From contig NZ_BMXG01000026.1 in NCBI RefSeq assembly GCF_014651635.1, forward strand, positions 1 to 57,678: a stretch of DNA of 57,678 nt. Reading direction: 5' to 3'. Of this stretch, positions 26,227 through 35,297 are shown piece after piece; position 1 is the first letter of the stretch, and each line of letters opens with the position of its first letter. A program made the translations under genes and the position numbers. Under the pieces are notes generated by a model that was given only the letters and a program-made list of their open reading frames with translations, was not told the DNA's origin and ran no database searches. This DNA comes from Cerasicoccus arenae. GTDB lineage: Bacteria > Verrucomicrobiota > Verrucomicrobiia > Opitutales > Cerasicoccaceae.

Positions 26227-28415
26227 TTCGCTGGCTCGCGCTGCTAACGTTGCTTCTTGTGCCGGGAATGGCGCGGGCGGGTTCGTTGTTTGGCCTCATT
26301 GGCGACCCCAATGTCACGGTCTCGGGCTTTGGCTGGTTCGCCAATATTTACTTGGAACGCGCCCTCCAAATCCTCGATGTCGAAGGCGAACAACGTGATT
26401 CCTACAATGGAATTTTCCTCGAAGACGCGATCTGGATTCTCGCGGGCGAGATTAAGCAAAAGGGCTACCTAGAACCAGAAATCGACGTCACCCTGTTCAA
26501 TAACGGGGAAATCGTGTTTGAATCCGTCTGGTCAAAAGGCGACCTCGAACCCAATGCCCCGCGTGATCTAGAGGGCGATACCGTGCAGTTTCGGATTCGT
26601 GCAGGGCAGCTCTTTTACTTTGATTCGTTGACCATTGATGGGCTGCCAGCGGGTTTCCCAGGGCAGCCTGCGAGTTATTTTTACGCCACCGACCAGCTCA
26701 TTGTTTCTCAGAGCGACCGCTACTTCACGGAGGGGCGTTTCCGCGCGGGCCTAAGCAGTATCACGCAGACCTTAAAGGACCTCGGCCACCGTGAGGCCAA
26801 GGTCACGAAAAGCGATTTCAACATCGACTCCGCAACTGGCGCAGTAACTTGCACCGCGACGATTGACCCCGGGCCCGTCTATTATACCAGCAGCTTAATC
26901 GTCCGCATCTATCAGCCCGATGAAACGAGCGAAGGCAAAATACAGACGATTGATCCGCCCAATAACGCCGTACGTCTGGATGCCGGAGCCGAGGCCGAAA
27001 AAGCCGAGACTAGCCTTGAATCCGAAAGCGAAACGACCTTTGCCGAACGTCGGCTCAACCCGGACTGGATCGGTACCAATATTCAAAAACTGCGACGCCA
27101 ATACTTTGCCGAGGGCTATCCCGAAGTTTACATCGATGCCGATTATGAAATCGCCGACGAAGACGCCGACCGCGTAACGGGCACGCTCGTGTTGCAAGTC
27201 CATCCTGGTGCCCATGCGACGCTGCACGCTGTGCGATTTGAAGGCGGAGATGACATCGCCCCGTGGCTGCTGGAGAAGCAGGCCGGCGCTAAACCAGGCG
27301 AACCGCTCAACCGCTCAGCCATCGAAGAAGGCCGCAGTCGCCTGAGTAAGCTCGGTGTATTTCGACGCGTGCAAATCGATTATGAGGAGGTCGAGCCGGG
27401 CCAGTGGGACGCCATTTACGAACTCACCCCCAAGGGCACAACCGAGCTCGATCTGATCTTCGGCGTAGGCAGTTTCGACATCATCCGCGTGGGCTTTCAG
27501 GTGGATCGCAATAACCTGTGGGGCATTGCGCACCGGGCAAAATTCCGCGCCGTGCAATCCTTCAAAGCAACCTACATCGACCTGGATTACTTCATCCCGC
27601 AAATCATGGGCGCGGACTTGGATTTCTTCTCCAAAATCAATTACCTGAATCGACAGGAGCTGACCTTTGATCGTGAGGAATGGGGCGCGCGCGCAGGCCT
27701 GCAACACTACTTCTCCAGCCTAAACATCAATGGCTCCATCAGCTACGGGCTCGATAATGTGAAGGCCGCCAACCGAGATTTCGTCGTGCCACCGGGCCCG
27801 CTGGAGGCGCGTATCGGCAGCCTCGGCTTCAAGTTTGTGCAGACGGAACTGGACAGCCCCGTGTTCCCAACCGACGGCTATCAATGGTATCTGGACGGTG
27901 AATTTGCCCGGCCAGAGCTTGGCGGTAATGTTTCTTACGACAGCTTCGAAGTCGGCGGGGCCTGGCATCATCCATTGGGTGACATCGGCCTGATTCTTCA
28001 CCTCGGCTTCAGGCACGGCGTCATCATTACCGACGGCGAGCCAGCGGAGCAAATCCCCGTGAACCGCCGCTTCTTCCTCGGTGGTGAAAACACCGTTCGT
28101 GGCTACAAGCGCGATCAAGCTGCGCCCGTTAATCTGAATGGCCAGCAGATTGGTGCCGTCAGCTATATGCTTTGGCAGGGTGAGCTTGAACAGCGTATCA
28201 ACGAGACCTTTTCAGTGGTGGCCTTCGTCGACGCGGTCGGCAACGCGGCCACGATCCAGAACTATCCCTTCAACGAAGTGCTGATCAGCGTGGGGGCCGG
28301 CATTAGCGTCCGCACCATCGTTGGCCCACTACGTTTCGAATATGGCTACAACGTCAAAAAGCGGGAGATCGACCCAATCGGCCGCTTCCAAGTCGGCCTT
28401 GGCTTTCCGTTTTAA
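26205..28415 (+). CDS. tamA: Omp85/BamA-family outer membrane assembly protein, TamA-like
   Basis: 736 residues with a signal peptide (to about residue 25, MARAGS), then periplasmic POTRA domains (roughly 30-400, including GVFRRVQIDYEEVEPGQWDAIYELTPKG) and a C-terminal 16-strand barrel with the Omp85 motif region FFLGGENTVRGYK and the terminal FQVGLGFPF ending in Phe. It inserts outer-membrane proteins. Overlap with tamB shows the pair works together. Its start codon lies within tamB, so translation is probably coupled. A bidirectional terminator follows at 28488. Confidence 0.9.
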   Translation: MDHLRGLIRWLALLTLLLVPGMARAGSLFGLIGDPNVTVSGFGWFANIYLERALQILDVEGEQRDSYNGIFLEDAIWILAGEIKQKGYLEPEIDVTLFNNGEIVFESVWSKGDLEPNAPRDLEGDTVQFRIRAGQLFYFDSLTIDGLPAGFPGQPASYFYATDQLIVSQSDRYFTEGRFRAGLSSITQTLKDLGHREAKVTKSDFNIDSATGAVTCTATIDPGPVYYTSSLIVRIYQPDETSEGKIQTIDPPNNAVRLDAGAEAEKAETSLESESETTFAERRLNPDWIGTNIQKLRRQYFAEGYPEVYIDADYEIADEDADRVTGTLVLQVHPGAHATLHAVRFEGGDDIAPWLLEKQAGAKPGEPLNRSAIEEGRSRLSKLGVFRRVQIDYEEVEPGQWDAIYELTPKGTTELDLIFGVGSFDIIRVGFQVDRNNLWGIAHRAKFRAVQSFKATYIDLDYFIPQIMGADLDFFSKINYLNRQELTFDREEWGARAGLQHYFSSLNINGSISYGLDNVKAANRDFVVPPGPLEARIGSLGFKFVQTELDSPVFPTDGYQWYLDGEFARPELGGNVSYDSFEVGGAWHHPLGDIGLILHLGFRHGVIITDGEPAEQIPVNRRFFLGGENTVRGYKRDQAAPVNLNGQQIGAVSYMLWQGELEQRINETFSVVAFVDAVGNAATIQNYPFNEVLISVGAGISVRTIVGPLRFEYGYNVKKREIDPIGRFQVGLGFPF

Positions 28416-28487
28416 GCAGCCTCGCGTGGTTCACTCAGTATCAGACGCTTCAGCCCACCGCATCTCCCTATTGGGCTAGCCAAAAAA

Positions 28488-28515
28488 AAAGTCCCCGGCG
28501 TAAACCGGGGACTTT
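28488..28515. terminator. Bidirectional intrinsic terminator between tamA and the deoA homologue
   Basis: AAAGTCCCCGG (28488-28498) pairs perfectly with CCGGGGACTTT (28505-28515) around a 6-base loop. The run of nine As at 28482-28490 gives a U tract for leftward transcripts from the phosphorylase gene, which makes it strongest in that direction. Rightward tamA transcripts get only a short U run. Confidence 0.85.
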
Positions 28516-28567
28516 GTAAAGTTGCTTTTGCTTTTCGTATCGTTAACCCGCGAGCAATGCGAGGGCA

Positions 28568-28604
28568 CGATGCGCAGCATCGAGGTTCTTAGGCGAAGCC
28601 TAAG
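28568..28604. repeat. Two adjacent small hairpins at the 3' end of the deoA homologue
   Basis: CGATGC/GCATCG with loop GCA (28568-28582) and CTTAGGC/GCCTAAG with loop GAA (28588-28604) stand 5 bases apart. The second contains the stop codon of the leftward gene. Neither has a U run. They precede the terminator at 28488-28515 and could protect the mRNA 3' end. Confidence 0.45.
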
Positions 28605-29937
28605 CGACACGTTCGACGATGAGCTCTGGCGGATTCGGACGCTTAGGTGCGAGGCGGTAAGCGCTGCGCAGGTATTCCAGCGCAGTGTCGAGCTTGGCTT
28701 CGTCGTTGTAATGGATCATCATGAGCGGCTCACCCTGTTTGACCTGGGTGCCAACCTTCTTGATTTCCGATACGCCGACAGAAGGATCGTACTTACCGTT
28801 CTTTTTCTGACCGAGCAGCTGAACGCCACGGGCGATTTGCCCAGCATTGATCGTGTGGACGTAACCACGTTTCGGTGCCGGGAGCTTACGGACATACTTG
28901 GCCTTGGGCATCTTTTCCGGATCATCAATGAAGCTGGCGTCGCCACCTTGCGCTTCGATCATTTCCTTGAACTTAGCCAGTGCCGTGCCGTCCTTAAGAT
29001 GCTTTTGAACAGTCTGTTTGGCCGACAAAGTGGAGCCTGCCACGCCTGCGAGGCGGACGATTTCCATGCCAAGCTTCAGAACCAGCTCTTTCAGGTCTTC
29101 CGGGCCTTCACCCTTCAGCAATTCGACCGCTTCCATGAGCTCCAGACCAGTGCCAACAGTGTCGCCAAGGGGCTGGTTCATGTCCGTGACGAGTGCCACG
29201 CAACGACGCTTCATGCTGCGGCCGACGCGAGTAATGCTGCGGGCCAATTGTTTGGCCTGCTCGACATCCTTGATATAGGAGCCGTTGCCCCACTTGACGT
29301 CAACCACGAGACCTTCCGCGCCTTCAGACAGCTTCTTGGCCAGCACGCTGGCCGTGATGAGCTGCAAGCTCGGAATGGTTGCTGTGCTCTGACGAAGATC
29401 ATAAAGAATTCCATCAACTGGCGCGATTTCCGCATGCTGCGTCACGATGGCGCAACCGACGGTATCGAGCTGTTTAATGAACTCCTTCAGCTCCATGTCA
29501 GGCTGGAACTTGTTGATGGCCGAGAGCTTATCGAGATTACTAATCACGAAATTCTCATCGACGCCATTCATCGCGGGCATGATGACGCCGCAGGCAGCTG
29601 CCAGTGGAGCCAGTACGAGTGTGGTCTTGTCACCTACACCGCCCGTCGAATATTTGGCGATCTTGGGCCGCGTTAATTTTGAAAGGTCGATTACCTCGCC
29701 AGAGAGCATCATTTCCTCGGCCAGAACTGCAGTTTCCTGAGCAGACATGCCCTGGAAAAAGATGGCCATAGCGAGAGCGGCCATTTGAAATTCAGGTATT
29801 TCCTTGTCGAGTATGGAGTCGACAATGAACCGAATTTCTTCGTCCGAGAATTCGCCCCCATCGCGTTTTTTCTCGATAAGATACGAGAAAGAGGGCTTGA
29901 TGAACTTGCGAGAAGCCAATAACGATTTCTGCGCCAT
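28600..29937 (-). CDS. Thymidine/pyrimidine-nucleoside phosphorylase homologue with altered active site
   Basis: 445 residues with the three-domain fold of nucleoside phosphorylase II (DeoA/Pdp), including STGGVGDKTTLVLAPLAAACG, ITASVLAKKL and DMNQPLGDTVGTGLE. Compared with E. coli thymidine phosphorylase (offset 11), Arg171, Ser186 and Lys190 are kept as Arg182, Ser197 and Lys201. His85 is Tyr96, and the glycine-rich phosphate loop SGRGLGHTGGT is replaced by NGVDENFVISN, so Ser113 and Thr123 become Asn124 and Asn134. It may have changed specificity or act without classical phosphorolysis. It is a single gene with its own terminator. Confidence 0.8.
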   Translation of the reverse strand: MAQKSLLASRKFIKPSFSYLIEKKRDGGEFSDEEIRFIVDSILDKEIPEFQMAALAMAIFFQGMSAQETAVLAEEMMLSGEVIDLSKLTRPKIAKYSTGGVGDKTTLVLAPLAAACGVIMPAMNGVDENFVISNLDKLSAINKFQPDMELKEFIKQLDTVGCAIVTQHAEIAPVDGILYDLRQSTATIPSLQLITASVLAKKLSEGAEGLVVDVKWGNGSYIKDVEQAKQLARSITRVGRSMKRRCVALVTDMNQPLGDTVGTGLELMEAVELLKGEGPEDLKELVLKLGMEIVRLAGVAGSTLSAKQTVQKHLKDGTALAKFKEMIEAQGGDASFIDDPEKMPKAKYVRKLPAPKRGYVHTINAGQIARGVQLLGQKKNGKYDPSVGVSEIKKVGTQVKQGEPLMMIHYNDEAKLDTALEYLRSAYRLAPKRPNPPELIVERVA

Positions 29938-30064
29938 TGATATTTGATAGCTTGTGTGTTGATTGTGCGCTAGTGCGCGTAAACCTTTAAAAGAGAACTA
30001 AAATCGGCTTGGTGTCGAGCCTTTTCTGGGAAAGGCTTGCCAAGTGCGCCAATTTGTCCCAATA

Positions 30065-30075
30065 CCCCCCCCCCC
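30065..30075. repeat. C11 homopolymer in the intergenic region between divergent genes
   Basis: Eleven Cs lie about 100 bases upstream of the small exported-protein gene at 30178 and 128 bases upstream of the phosphorylase start. It is the only long G:C run in the window that sits between divergent start codons, where length change could alter promoter spacing. Nothing else is visible in 29938-30177 apart from an imperfect hairpin near 30017-30038. Confidence 0.6.
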
Positions 30076-30177
30076 TTTCACTCAAGGCGTGAATCTAGTT
30101 GGGTAAAATGTGGTGCCCCTTGCAGAAGTTGAAACTTTGCAGCATAATATGTGTCTTTCATCAATGATCGCTGAGAG

Positions 30178-30621
30178 ATGAAGCATTTGAAAATTACCGC
30201 ACTCGCACTCATCGCGCTGACCGCCATCGTCGCTTTACAGGCGGGCATATTCGGTTTCTTGACAGAAAACAAGGCCACTTGGGACTTCGTTAATAAGACT
30301 GGTGGCATTCGGTTGGATGGAGTTCAGGACACCAAAATGGGCCCTGCGCTCTTTGTTGTCTACGATGTTACCGGCATGACCCACGTCACCCATAAGCCCG
30401 AGATGATGAACTCCGGTATGATGGTGCAACGTGTGGCCGCAAAAGTGGACGGGCACAACATCCGGTTGACCGTCTATACCTCCGTGATCGAAAAAGGCAC
30501 CCAGCTAAAGACCTCTCATGCCTGCTTGTTGCCAGAGCTTGAAGCGGGCAAATATCAAGTCTACTATGGGGACGTTATGCGCCCAGAAACCAAAGTAGGA
30601 ACGATCGAAATCAACCAGTAA
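30178..30621 (+). CDS. Exported or membrane-anchored hypothetical protein (147 aa)
   Basis: An N-terminal hydrophobic segment (about 5-28) could be a signal peptide or anchor. The mature part is beta-rich with several methionines (VYDVTGMTHVTHKPEMMNSGMMVQRV) and a single cysteine near residue 118. The His/Met-rich stretch could bind a metal such as copper, which is speculation. It is 43 bases upstream of the HtrA gene and in the same direction, so the two may be co-transcribed and both act in the periplasm. No family recognised. Confidence 0.65.
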   Translation: MKHLKITALALIALTAIVALQAGIFGFLTENKATWDFVNKTGGIRLDGVQDTKMGPALFVVYDVTGMTHVTHKPEMMNSGMMVQRVAAKVDGHNIRLTVYTSVIEKGTQLKTSHACLLPELEAGKYQVYYGDVMRPETKVGTIEINQ

Positions 30622-30664
30622 ACTCACGAAACAAACGACGCCAACGTAGCGTCACAGGAACACC

Positions 30665-32185
30665 ATGAAACGCTCTCTCGCACTCACCCTCGCATTCACG
30701 TTCACTTCAGCGGCGGCGGTCGTAGCCGGGTTTGCCGCCAACCAGCTCCTCGCTGATAACGAGCTGCCCGCCGCCAAGCTCCAACGCGACACCACGCCGC
30801 TGGACCGCAATGGACCGCGCATCGTTAGCTTCGCCGATGTGCTGGATAAAGTCACGCCAGCCGTAGTCAGCGTCCACACCTCTCACGTCGCCAAAATGAG
30901 CAATCAGGAGCGGATGCTCCGGCGTTATTACGGCATGCAGGACCCACGACAACAGGAAGAGGAAATTATTATGCGGGGCCTCGGCTCTGGCTTTCTCGTT
31001 ACGACCGATGGCTATGTGCTGACCAACAACCACGTGATCAGCAGCCAACGTGACGGCGATGCGGCTGAGGAAATCATTGTACAGCTTGATGACGGACGCG
31101 AATACGACGCAATCGTTGTCGGGACCGATCCCCAGTCCGACGTCGCCGTGCTCAAGATCGAGGTGGGTAATGAAAAAATGCCCTTCCTGCCGCTTGGCGA
31201 CAGTGGTCAGCTCCGCGTGGGAGACATTGTTTTCGCCGTCGGCAACCCGCTGGAAGTCGGTTTGACCGTCACTCAAGGGATTGTTTCCGCGCTTGAACGC
31301 ACGGATTTGGGCATCCTCAGTAGCCGGAAAAGCCCCGGCATGGAAAGCTTTATCCAGACCGACGCCGCGATCAATCAAGGCAACTCGGGCGGACCGCTCG
31401 TCGATGCCCAAGGTCGCGTAATTGGCATTAATTCAGCTATCGCCAGCCCCAATGGCGGCAGTATCGGTATCGGCTTTGCAATCCCCATTAATTTCGCTGC
31501 CAGCATCATGGACAGCCTCGTCAATGACGGTGAAGTCCGCCGCGGCTTCATGGGCGTGGAGCTCGCGCCGCTGGACCGCAAGCTGGCGCAAGCCTTCGGG
31601 CTCAACAGCAGTCGGGGCGCGCTCATTAACCGTGTTAATCCCGGCCTTCCGGGTGATCGTGCGGGCCTGAGGCACGGCGACGTCGTGGTCGGCGTCAATG
31701 GTCGGCAAGTGGATTCAGTCCGCGAACTCATTTATCTGATCTCCAGCCAGGCACCGGGCGAAGACGTCACCCTGACCGTCGTCCGCGAGCGCGCTGAGCA
31801 GGATATCGATGTCACCTTGGGAGACCGCGGCGAACTGCTCACGGGCATGCAACGCCCTCAACGCGAGCTACGCCCAGCCCCACCCCAGATCGAGCCCGAT
31901 CCACTGGTCAAGGGAGTCAACGTGCGTGTGGTCGATCAAACTGCCCGTGCCCGCCATAAAATACCCGCCGACATCGATGGTCTGCTCATCGTGGAAGTCT
32001 CTGACAAATACGCCGAAGTGCTTTCTCCGGGCATGGTGATTTTATCCGTCAATGGCCACGATGTGACCTCACTCGAAGCCGCCAAAAACGCTCTCAGTCC
32101 AGAAGGCGTTAATCGGCTCTATGTCTACTTCGAGGAGTATCATCGCTATATTCCGTTGATCGTTCCCGGGCGGGATGCAGGCTAA
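30665..32185 (+). CDS. HtrA/DegP-type periplasmic serine protease with two PDZ domains
   Basis: 506 residues with a signal peptide (to about residue 25) and a trypsin-like domain with catalytic His123 (LTNNHV), Asp159 (SDVAVLK) and Ser241 (INQGNSGGPL). A first PDZ domain at about 290-390 (GVELAPLDRKLAQAFG to LTVVRERAEQDIDVTLGDR) and a shorter, more degenerate second PDZ (about 415-500) follow. It degrades or refolds damaged envelope proteins. An extra basic/Gln-rich loop near 78-100 precedes the first catalytic block. A weak AGGAA lies upstream of the ATG. Confidence 0.9.
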   Translation: MKRSLALTLAFTFTSAAAVVAGFAANQLLADNELPAAKLQRDTTPLDRNGPRIVSFADVLDKVTPAVVSVHTSHVAKMSNQERMLRRYYGMQDPRQQEEEIIMRGLGSGFLVTTDGYVLTNNHVISSQRDGDAAEEIIVQLDDGREYDAIVVGTDPQSDVAVLKIEVGNEKMPFLPLGDSGQLRVGDIVFAVGNPLEVGLTVTQGIVSALERTDLGILSSRKSPGMESFIQTDAAINQGNSGGPLVDAQGRVIGINSAIASPNGGSIGIGFAIPINFAASIMDSLVNDGEVRRGFMGVELAPLDRKLAQAFGLNSSRGALINRVNPGLPGDRAGLRHGDVVVGVNGRQVDSVRELIYLISSQAPGEDVTLTVVRERAEQDIDVTLGDRGELLTGMQRPQRELRPAPPQIEPDPLVKGVNVRVVDQTARARHKIPADIDGLLIVEVSDKYAEVLSPGMVILSVNGHDVTSLEAAKNALSPEGVNRLYVYFEEYHRYIPLIVPGRDAG

Positions 32186-32230
32186 AGGTTAAAGTAAATT
32201 ACCCCATTTTTCCGGAAAAACGCTTATCAT

Positions 32231-32300
32231 TCGCGACTTCGCGCCTCTGCGGGAAATGATGAATCCTGCTGGCACTCTGTGCCTTTGTGCCTCAGTGAGA
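32231..32300. repeat. Dispersed-repeat-like sequence downstream of the HtrA gene
   Basis: The interval 32186-32414 has no gene. Within it, TCGCGACTTCGCGCCTCTGC and CTCTGTGCCTTTGTGCCTC, each followed by a GGGAA- or GTGAGA-type end, resemble short intergenic repeats that recur many times in some environmental bacterial genomes. Only this copy was seen here, so the call rests on memory of the type. Confidence 0.3.
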
Positions 32301-32414
32301 ACATCCACTGTCTTCTTGGCTCTGGCGGCGATGCGGAATCGTCACGCGGCTGATTTGTATCCTTGCTTGCGGTTGCAAAATTAGGCGTCATCGTTATCTG
32401 CCGCTGATCATGTC

Positions 32415-33797
32415 ATGAGCCAGACCGAAGCACCATTTCCGGAGAGTCCTGCATCGTCCGACGAGTATTCGCTAGACGACCTCCTCCAGTTTGCCGAGTC
32501 CAACGCACTCAATGCGCTGGATAAAAGTAAGATTGCCCGGACCTCGCCATACACCGTCGGCAAATTCCTGACCCGCCTGCCTGTTGACGACCGACGCGTC
32601 GTCCTGCGCCTCCTCAATATTGAAGGCGTCGCCGAGGTTCTTTCCGAAATGGACAGTGAGGACGCCGCCGAGGTCATCGAGGCAATGCGGCAGGCGCGCG
32701 CGGTCAAGGTGCTCGAAGCCCTCGACCCAGATGACTCAGCAGACATCGTGGGCGACATGGAGGAGGCCAATCAGCACCGCCTCCTCAATGACGTCAACCC
32801 CGAGCGGGCCGAAACCGTCCGCACCCTGATTAGCTACCCAGAGGACTCCGCGGGCGGTATCATGACGACTGATGTCGCCACTGTACCCAAGGAATTTACC
32901 GTCCGGCAGACCGTCGATCACCTGCACACGCTCCACGACGAATTTGAGCATATTTACTACGTCTACGTGATCGATAAAAACGGGCACCTGCTCGGCACGG
33001 TGTCCATGCGCGACCTCGTGATGGCCAAGACCAATGACATCATTGGCGACATCATGCACACCGAGCTGCGCGGCGTGCTCAACGTCCTGACTGACCAGGA
33101 AGACGTCACCCTCGTGATGGCGCAGCATAATTTCCACGCACTGCCCGTCGTCGACGATGACAACCGCTTGTTGGGCATGATTACGGATGACGACGTCATC
33201 GACATTATCCAACAGGAGGCCACGGAAGACTTTCAAAAGGCGATGGGTGCGGGGGGTGACGAATCCCTGAACGACCCGATTGCTGAAAGTGTTCGCCGCC
33301 GCAGCCCTTGGTTACTCGTCAATCTCTTGTCCGCGTTCATGGCGGGGGGCGTGATCTCATTATTCGAGGAGCAAATCAGCCACCTAACGATTCTCGCCGT
33401 GTGCATGCCAATCGTCGCCAGCCTCGGCGGTAACGCTGGTGGGCAGACGCTGGCCATCGTCATTCGCACGCTGGCACTGGGCGACTTTGAAGACCAAGAT
33501 GCGCGGCGCGTGCTAATCCGCGAGGCCACCAAAGCCTGCCTGAGCGGCATCATCGTTGGCCTGATTGCGGCACTGGCAGTGGGTATTCTCGGCCATCACT
33601 GGGATGTATCAGCAGTCATCTTCGTGGCCATGATTATCTCGATGAGCTACGCTGGCTTGGCGGGTGCGCTGATCCCCATCACGTTACGCAAACTCAAGCT
33701 CGACCCCGCGCAAAGCAGCCAGATGTTCCTAACCGCTTCCACTGATATTGTCGGCTTCGCTGTTTTCCTAGGCTTGGGCAGTTGGGTGCTACTTTAA
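32415..33797 (+). CDS. mgtE: Magnesium transporter MgtE
   Basis: 460 residues with an N-terminal MgtE_N superhelix (about 35-140, with FLTRLPVDDRR, LEALDPDDSADIVGDME and LLNDVNPERAETVRTLISYPEDSAGGIMTTD), two CBS domains (about 155-265, including VSMRDLVM and LLGMITDDDVIDII), and five transmembrane helices from about 285. The ion-pathway signature PIVASLGGNAGGQT is present. The CBS and N domains gate the channel by sensing cytoplasmic Mg2+. Of the overlapping ATGs, 32415 is in frame. No M-box riboswitch was seen upstream. Confidence 0.95.
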   Translation: MSQTEAPFPESPASSDEYSLDDLLQFAESNALNALDKSKIARTSPYTVGKFLTRLPVDDRRVVLRLLNIEGVAEVLSEMDSEDAAEVIEAMRQARAVKVLEALDPDDSADIVGDMEEANQHRLLNDVNPERAETVRTLISYPEDSAGGIMTTDVATVPKEFTVRQTVDHLHTLHDEFEHIYYVYVIDKNGHLLGTVSMRDLVMAKTNDIIGDIMHTELRGVLNVLTDQEDVTLVMAQHNFHALPVVDDDNRLLGMITDDDVIDIIQQEATEDFQKAMGAGGDESLNDPIAESVRRRSPWLLVNLLSAFMAGGVISLFEEQISHLTILAVCMPIVASLGGNAGGQTLAIVIRTLALGDFEDQDARRVLIREATKACLSGIIVGLIAALAVGILGHHWDVSAVIFVAMIISMSYAGLAGALIPITLRKLKLDPAQSSQMFLTASTDIVGFAVFLGLGSWVLL

Positions 33798-33815
33798 TAT
33801 TCCCTAAAATAAAAA

Positions 33816-34196
33816 ATGAAATACCAAAGCGTCACTCCCGGCATTCAGTACACAGACCTTGCACAACCCAAAGAGTTTTTCATCGATTTCATGGGTTTCA
33901 AAGTCATCCATGAAGAACCCGATTTTTGCGTAGTCCAACGCGATGGTGTAAAATTCTGCCTGCACATCGACGAAGAATACTCCAAGAACCTGGCACCACT
34001 TTTTCGCATTGAGACGGACGACATTCAGGCGGTCTGGCAGGAATTGCTAGCCAAGGATCCCACCAAGTCACGCATCCATCCACGCTTTAAAGATGGCCCG
34101 GAGCTGAGGCCTTGGAGCGCGTGGGAATTTGCTGTTGGCTGGGGCGACCACGTTTGCCTGGTGTTTCAAGAATGGACGAACAAAGATCAGGCATAA
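33816..34196 (+). CDS. VOC-family (glyoxalase/bleomycin resistance-like) protein
   Basis: 126 residues with the paired beta-alpha-beta-beta-beta pattern of the VOC fold: an opening VTPGIQYTDLAQPKEFFIDFMGFK and a closing WEFAVGWGDHVCLVFQEW. Some VOC proteins are metal-dependent enzymes and others bind drugs. A complete set of metal ligands is not obvious. The stop codon overlaps the next start (TAATG at 34194), so it is translationally coupled to the DJ-1/PfpI protein. Both families handle reactive carbonyl compounds such as methylglyoxal, which may be the shared role. Confidence 0.8.
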   Translation: MKYQSVTPGIQYTDLAQPKEFFIDFMGFKVIHEEPDFCVVQRDGVKFCLHIDEEYSKNLAPLFRIETDDIQAVWQELLAKDPTKSRIHPRFKDGPELRPWSAWEFAVGWGDHVCLVFQEWTNKDQA

Positions 34197-34816
34197 TGGA
34201 AGCGAAGCGCACAGTCGGTATGGTCTTGTTCGATGGCTTTGAGCTACTCGATGTATTTGGCCCGCTTGAGTTTTTCGGGCGCTATCCGGAGCAATTCGAG
34301 ATCCTCATGCTCGCTGAGGGGATGGGTGCCATCCGCAGTGCTCAAGGCCCAGCAGCAATGGCCGACATCGATCTGGCCAATTGCCTACCACTGGACATAT
34401 TAATTGTTCCCGGCGGTCGCGGCACACGCCGAGAGGTGTACAACGAATCACTGATCGCTGAACTGCGTCGATTGGCCGAAAACGCACAATACGTCACGTC
34501 GGTTTGCACCGGTGCTGGGTTGCTGGCCAAAGCCGGGTTACTCGACGGGAAACGTGCAACAACCAACAAACTCGCCTACGCTTGGGCAACCTCGCAGGGG
34601 CCAAAAGTATACTGGGTCCCGGAAGCACGCTGGGTCGAGGATGGCAATGTCTTCACCTCAGCTGGCGTCAGTGCTGGCATGGACATGGCGCTTGCTCTGA
34701 TTGCAAAAATTCTAGGCATCGAAACCGCTCGTGAAGCAGCCGTCTATACGGAATACATTTGGAACGAAGACCCATCCTCGGACCCCTTCGCCCACTTGGC
34801 AGGACTAGTGGATTAA
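34196..34816 (+). CDS. DJ-1/PfpI-family protein
   Basis: 206 residues from the ATG at 34196, which overlaps the VOC stop. The GATase1-like fold is shown by VLFDGFELLDVFGPLEFF, ILIVPGGRGTR and the nucleophile elbow SVCTGAGLLAKAGLL (Cys104), followed by ATTNKLAYAW. The class includes AraC-type co-domains, isonitrile hydratases and glyoxalase III-like enzymes. The DVFGPLEFF segment is closest to the InhA/isonitrile-hydratase-like branch. Coupling to a VOC protein suggests carbonyl detoxification as an inference. Confidence 0.85.
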   Translation: MEAKRTVGMVLFDGFELLDVFGPLEFFGRYPEQFEILMLAEGMGAIRSAQGPAAMADIDLANCLPLDILIVPGGRGTRREVYNESLIAELRRLAENAQYVTSVCTGAGLLAKAGLLDGKRATTNKLAYAWATSQGPKVYWVPEARWVEDGNVFTSAGVSAGMDMALALIAKILGIETAREAAVYTEYIWNEDPSSDPFAHLAGLVD

Positions 34817-34825
34817 CTTGCCACG

Positions 34826-35173
34826 TTAGCCCAGCATATCCCCCTTCCAGCCCCACATCGATCGCTGGACATCGTTAAATTTCACATAAACACGCTCTGG
34901 AGGGATTTCAGCAACGCTGTAAACAAGGTCGCAGAGGGCACGACAGATATCCTTGGTTTTTCCGCCGGGAATGCCGACTGATTTGATTTCCAGAAAGGCG
35001 GTCGGGCCGGGCTGTCCACCGAACATCATCGGAGTCTCGTCCTTGATCGAGACCATCATGAATTCCTCACTTTTGCCGAGGCCATTGGCGACAATACGCG
35101 AGCTATCGCGAAGGAGTTTGTCCTGCGATTCAGGTGAAATCGATTGGTTCGTTTGGATGTTTAAGTAGGGCAT
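34826..35173 (-). CDS. MIF/phenylpyruvate tautomerase-like protein
   Basis: 115 residues of the tautomerase superfamily, macrophage-migration-inhibitory-factor type. Pro2, exposed after Met removal, is the catalytic base. MVSIKDETPM places the second active-site Lys as in MIF, and VYVKFNDVQRSMWGWKG forms the C-terminal strand. The trimeric enzymes tautomerise phenylpyruvate and related keto-enols. Length is exactly as in the family. It is convergent with the DJ-1 gene, 9 bases away. Confidence 0.9.
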   Translation of the reverse strand: MPYLNIQTNQSISPESQDKLLRDSSRIVANGLGKSEEFMMVSIKDETPMMFGGQPGPTAFLEIKSVGIPGGKTKDICRALCDLVYSVAEIPPERVYVKFNDVQRSMWGWKGDMLG

Positions 35174-35297
35174 AGGGAGCAGTTTAGCGTTTCTTATTAG
35201 AAAGTCCAGAAACCTTAATGGGGCATCAAAAACGCGATTTCTAACTTGAGACTAAAAGGCACTTAGCATATACTACATTCTAACCAAAGGAAACCCC

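Noticed and set aside
28522-29676. 384-residue plus-strand open frame opposite the deoA homologue
   Set aside because: It is antisense to a gene with clear family motifs, has no recognisable domain, and arises from GC-rich codon bias.
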